A stretch of 64,000 nucleotides of DNA from Palsa-504 sp963787645 (GTDB lineage: Bacteria > Actinomycetota > Actinomycetes > Streptosporangiales > Streptosporangiaceae): the NCBI GenBank assembly GCA_963787645.1, contig CAWBDS010000013.1:186001-250000 (forward strand), read 5' to 3'. Numbering within the stretch: position 1 is the first letter of the stretch; the number at the start of each line of letters is the position of its first letter. The notes beneath the pieces are model-generated. The model saw only the letters and a program-made list of their open reading frames with translations. It was not told the origin of the DNA and ran no database searches. The position numbers were made by a program, and so were the translations under genes. Shown here piece by piece: positions 61,667 through 64,000 of the stretch.

Positions 61667-62302
61667 ATGCCTCCCGACCGCCAGCCGCCCGTTCCGCCGT
61701 TCCACGTCCGCCAGCTGACCATCGAGGATGGCCTGGCCCTGGCCGCCTCGCCGCACCCGGCCGCCTGGCAGGTCTACGACGCGCTCGAGCCGTTCCCGCC
61801 GGACGAAGGCTACTGGGCCGTGGCCGATTGCCGGGACGCACTGCTCGGCTTCTGCTGCCTCGGCGAGCCCGCCCGGGCGCCGGGGGAGACGGACCATCCC
61901 GCCGTGCTCGACATCGCCATCGGCATCCGGTCCGACCTGACCGGCCGAGGCTGGGGCGTGGATCTCGGCCGCGCCGCCGTCGATTACGCCCGGTCCGTCG
62001 CGCTCGACCGCCGGCTGCGCACCACCGTCCCGGAGTGGAACGCCGTCGGCCTGCACGTCGCCGAGCAGTCCGGCTTCGTCCGCTCCGGGACGCTAGCCCT
62101 GGGCGGGCGCCAGTACATCGTCCTCGAGCAGCAGGCCGGCCGCTTACGGCTGGTAGCTGATCCTTCCCGCGGCGAGTACGTTCTCCAGGCTCACGGCAAC
62201 GCCCTGTGCCTGGACGGTCCGGCCTACTCCACCAAGAACGGCACCCAGCTCATGGTCTACACCTGCAACAACGGGGCAAACCAGCACTGGACCCTGCCGT
62301 AG
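61667..62302 (+). CDS. GNAT acetyltransferase fused to a single ricin-type repeat
   Basis: 211 residues, nine bases after paaE. The first 150 residues are a GNAT acetyltransferase (HVRQLTIEDGLALAASPHP, DIAIGIRSDLTGRGWGVDLG as acetyl-CoA site, NAVGLHVAEQSGFVRSGTLA). From about residue 165 the sequence is the last repeat of a ricin B lectin: GNALCLDGPAYSTKNGTQL, MVYTCNNGANQHWTLP, with the QxW end. A functional beta-trefoil needs three such repeats, so this looks like the 3' end of a lectin gene joined to an acetyltransferase gene. The join is near 62145-62180. Confidence 0.65.
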   Translation: MPPDRQPPVPPFHVRQLTIEDGLALAASPHPAAWQVYDALEPFPPDEGYWAVADCRDALLGFCCLGEPARAPGETDHPAVLDIAIGIRSDLTGRGWGVDLGRAAVDYARSVALDRRLRTTVPEWNAVGLHVAEQSGFVRSGTLALGGRQYIVLEQQAGRLRLVADPSRGEYVLQAHGNALCLDGPAYSTKNGTQLMVYTCNNGANQHWTLP

Positions 62303-62308
62303 GCGGCG

Positions 62309-63238
62309 CTAACCGACCGTACGCCGCAAGCCGTCATGGCCCGCGATGGTCGTCCCGCTGAAACCCTGCCCCGCCCGCTCGGCCCAGTCCGTGACCGCGC
62401 CCGGGTCGGCGGGCAGGAAGTGGCTGAGGATGAGCTCGCGCACCCCGGCCCGCTCGGCCACCCCGCCCACCTGGGTGACGTCGGTGTGCAGCGCGGCCAT
62501 CCGGGCCAGTTCGGCGTCGTCCGTGCCGTGCCGGCGCAGATAGTCCAGGTCGGCGACCTGGTGGACCAGGACGTCGGCCCCGCGGGCCAGGGCGATCAGG
62601 TTGTCGCTCACCCTGGTGTCGCCGGAGAACACCACCGAGCCCGCCGCGGTGTCGAAGCGGTAGGCCAGGGCCGGAACCGCCCGGCCGTGCATGACCGCCA
62701 CCGCGCTGACCCGAACCGCGCTGTCCTCGAACACGACCACCGGCTCTGGTCCGGGCGGAACCGACAGGTCGATGCCGCGGACCAGCGACGCCGCATCGGG
62801 CATGCGGGCGTCCAGCGGCATGACGTTCAGGTGGTAGGCGAAGGCGGCCAGGATGTGCCCGACCAGGTCCGCGGTGCCCGGCGCGGGCAACTCCGGGTCG
62901 ATCAAACTCACCCGGTGGAAGGTCGCGTCGCCCTCCGGCAGCTTGGCCGGCCGTGACGGCCCGTACACCCGCAGCGGCGCCACCCCGCCCCGTACCCCCC
63001 ACGGGTACAAGATCAGGCCCGGCAGGTCACCGACGTGGTCCACGTGCATGTGGGTCACGAACACCGCTTCCAGGCGGGTGAAGTCGAGCCCCGCGTTGAC
63101 GAACGCGGACGGTGCGCCCCGCCCGCAGTCCACCACGAACACCCGCTCGTCCACGATCACGGCCGCGCTGATCCCGCCGCGGCCGGCCACCGGCAGCGGC
63201 GCGCCCGCCGTCCCTAGCAGCACCAGCTCGGTCGCCAT
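62309..63238 (-). CDS. MBL-fold metallo-hydrolase, ribonuclease Z-like
   Basis: 309 residues. VFVTHMHVDHVGDLPGLIL is the zinc-binding HxHxDH motif, followed by VMHGRAVPALAYRFDT, VVFSGDTRVSDN and ELILSHFLPADP as later ligands. FVVDCGRGAPSAFVNAGLDF is the usual first part. Related proteins in paa or aromatic gene regions hydrolyse lactones or thioesters, but this one has no firm substrate. It lies 26 bp after the TetR gene and is probably co-transcribed with it. Confidence 0.85.
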   Translation of the reverse strand: MATELVLLGTAGAPLPVAGRGGISAAVIVDERVFVVDCGRGAPSAFVNAGLDFTRLEAVFVTHMHVDHVGDLPGLILYPWGVRGGVAPLRVYGPSRPAKLPEGDATFHRVSLIDPELPAPGTADLVGHILAAFAYHLNVMPLDARMPDAASLVRGIDLSVPPGPEPVVVFEDSAVRVSAVAVMHGRAVPALAYRFDTAAGSVVFSGDTRVSDNLIALARGADVLVHQVADLDYLRRHGTDDAELARMAALHTDVTQVGGVAERAGVRELILSHFLPADPGAVTDWAERAGQGFSGTTIAGHDGLRRTVG

Positions 63239-63264
63239 GGCCGACCTCCGTAGACCGGTACGCC

Positions 63265-63861
63265 TCAGCTCTTGAGCCGAAGCCCGTCGAACGCCACCGC
63301 GACGATGACCTCGGCCAGGTCACCAGGCCGGTTGGCCCCGCGCGGGCGGTACCACTCCACCACCGAGTTGATCATTCCGTACAGCAGCCGCGCGGCCAGC
63401 GCGGGATCGACGTCCGGCCGCAGGTCGCCTTCGTCGCGGGCCTGCGTGACCAGGTCCGCGACCGCCGCGTCGAACGAACGCCGCCGCGCCAGCGCCGATC
63501 GTTCCGTCTTGGTGTTCCCCCGGACCCGGAGCAGCAGCGTGACGAAGGGCAGCTCGGCGACCAGCAGCAGCACGCTCCGGCGGGTCAGTTCCTCCAGCCG
63601 CGCGATGGCCGGCGCCTCCATGGCCGAGATCTCGTCGAGCAGCGCGTACAACCCGTCCAGCGCCCGGTCCACGCCCAGCCGGAGCAATTCCTCCTTGCTC
63701 GCCACGTGGTGGTAGATGGCCGACTTGGTGATGCCCAGCTCACGGGACAGGTCCTCCATGCTCGTCCCGTCGTAGCCGCGCTCGTTGAACACCTTGACCG
63801 CGCCGCGCAGCACTGACTCCAGGTCGTGGCCGGGCCGGCCGCGCCGCACGCCCGCCTGCAT
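63265..63861 (-). CDS. TetR-family repressor, probable PaaR-type regulator of the paa operon
   Basis: 198 residues. The helix-turn-helix is TSMEDLSRELGITKSAIYHHVASKEELLRL at about residues 33-62. The ligand domain contains SVLLLVAELPFVTLLLRVRG, NTKTERSALARRRSFDAAVA and LAARLLYGMINSVVEWYRP. TetR proteins of this kind repress paa genes in actinomycetes and bind phenylacetyl-CoA. Support here: the operator at 63918 upstream of this gene is nearly the same as that of paaA. An MBL gene follows. Confidence 0.85.
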   Translation of the reverse strand: MQAGVRRGRPGHDLESVLRGAVKVFNERGYDGTSMEDLSRELGITKSAIYHHVASKEELLRLGVDRALDGLYALLDEISAMEAPAIARLEELTRRSVLLLVAELPFVTLLLRVRGNTKTERSALARRRSFDAAVADLVTQARDEGDLRPDVDPALAARLLYGMINSVVEWYRPRGANRPGDLAEVIVAVAFDGLRLKS

Positions 63862-63917
63862 GCCGGTGACTCCCTACCGGGCCGGTCGCGGTCCAGGCCG
63901 CACCGACCGCAAAACCG

Positions 63918-63931
63918 ACCGAATGTTCAGT
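63918..63931. promoter_or_regulatory. Second copy of the paa operator, before the TetR gene
   Basis: ACCGAATGTTCAGT matches ACCGAACGTTCGGT (paaA operator) at 12 of 14 positions and lies 57 bp upstream of the TetR start. It suggests autoregulation. Confidence 0.7.
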
Positions 63932-64000
63932 CGAGAACTCTATCGCGGCAGGCCCCGATGTCAACCATGCCCAGCCAGGTCATAGGGCCGCCAGCAGCCG

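Overview
The window comes from a very GC-rich actinomycete chromosome. Signs of this are strong third-position GC bias, many GTG starts, a WhiB-family regulator, PPOX/F420-type and DUF3046 proteins, and the chain DUF3046 - recA - recX - rny - miaB. An RNase Y beside recA/recX points to a Streptosporangiales-like lineage, but that placement is inference. Several genes have a -10 box about 7 nt before the start codon and no ribosome binding site, so leaderless transcripts seem common. Layout: 1-3150 is a damaged Lhr-type helicase running off the left edge. 3.4-6.2 kb holds a methyltransferase, an MFS exporter and a lipoprotein. 6.3-9.6 kb is an amino-sugar catabolic locus (DeoR regulator, SIS protein, nagA) interrupted by a 287-bp element with inverted ends. 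9.6-13.4 kb carries a DHFR-like pseudogene, a septum-formation-like membrane protein and a sedolisin protease. 12.8-26.8 kb is the conserved backbone: DUF3046, a LexA-box-preceded recA, recX, a tandem pair of BFN-like proteins (the second fused to an ECF sigma factor), rny, a WD40 protein kinase, an S9 peptidase and miaB. 26.8-35.6 kb is an accessory mix: an ECF42 sigma with its DGPF partner, a lipoprotein hydrolase, MarR, a YefM/YoeB toxin-antitoxin pair, a thioredoxin remnant, a TetR/MFS efflux pair, and GYD and DUF72 proteins. 35.6-39.0 kb is a run of five consecutive broken genes. 39-51 kb carries a hydrolase, a MocR regulator, a DUF885 peptidase, a copper amine oxidase, a zinc-ribbon adenylate cyclase/ATPase (frameshifted) and a PLP decarboxylase. 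51.0-54.6 kb is a compact cluster of three Roadblock/LC7 proteins and two paralogous DUF4388 plus winged-helix proteins with no recognisable GTPase or kinase; it is the best candidate for an undescribed system. 54.7-57.9 kb has a TetR/hydrolase pair with a striking double-palindrome operator, then a whiB7-type gene and a membrane protein. 58.0-61.7 kb is the phenylacetyl-CoA epoxidase operon paaABCDE, followed by a GNAT/ricin chimera, an MBL hydrolase and a TetR gene whose own promoter region carries a near copy of the paa operator. Two themes cut across the window. First, about a dozen genes are broken by single-base frameshifts (several in G/C runs), one in-frame stop, two internal deletions and one deletion that beheads two divergent genes. 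This is either real decay or, for the homopolymer cases, sequencing error. Second, there are many small repeats: a four-copy T-rich motif with core ACGGNCCGT, a 9-bp tandem array, a 36-nt perfect palindrome and a very strong hairpin inside the start of recX.
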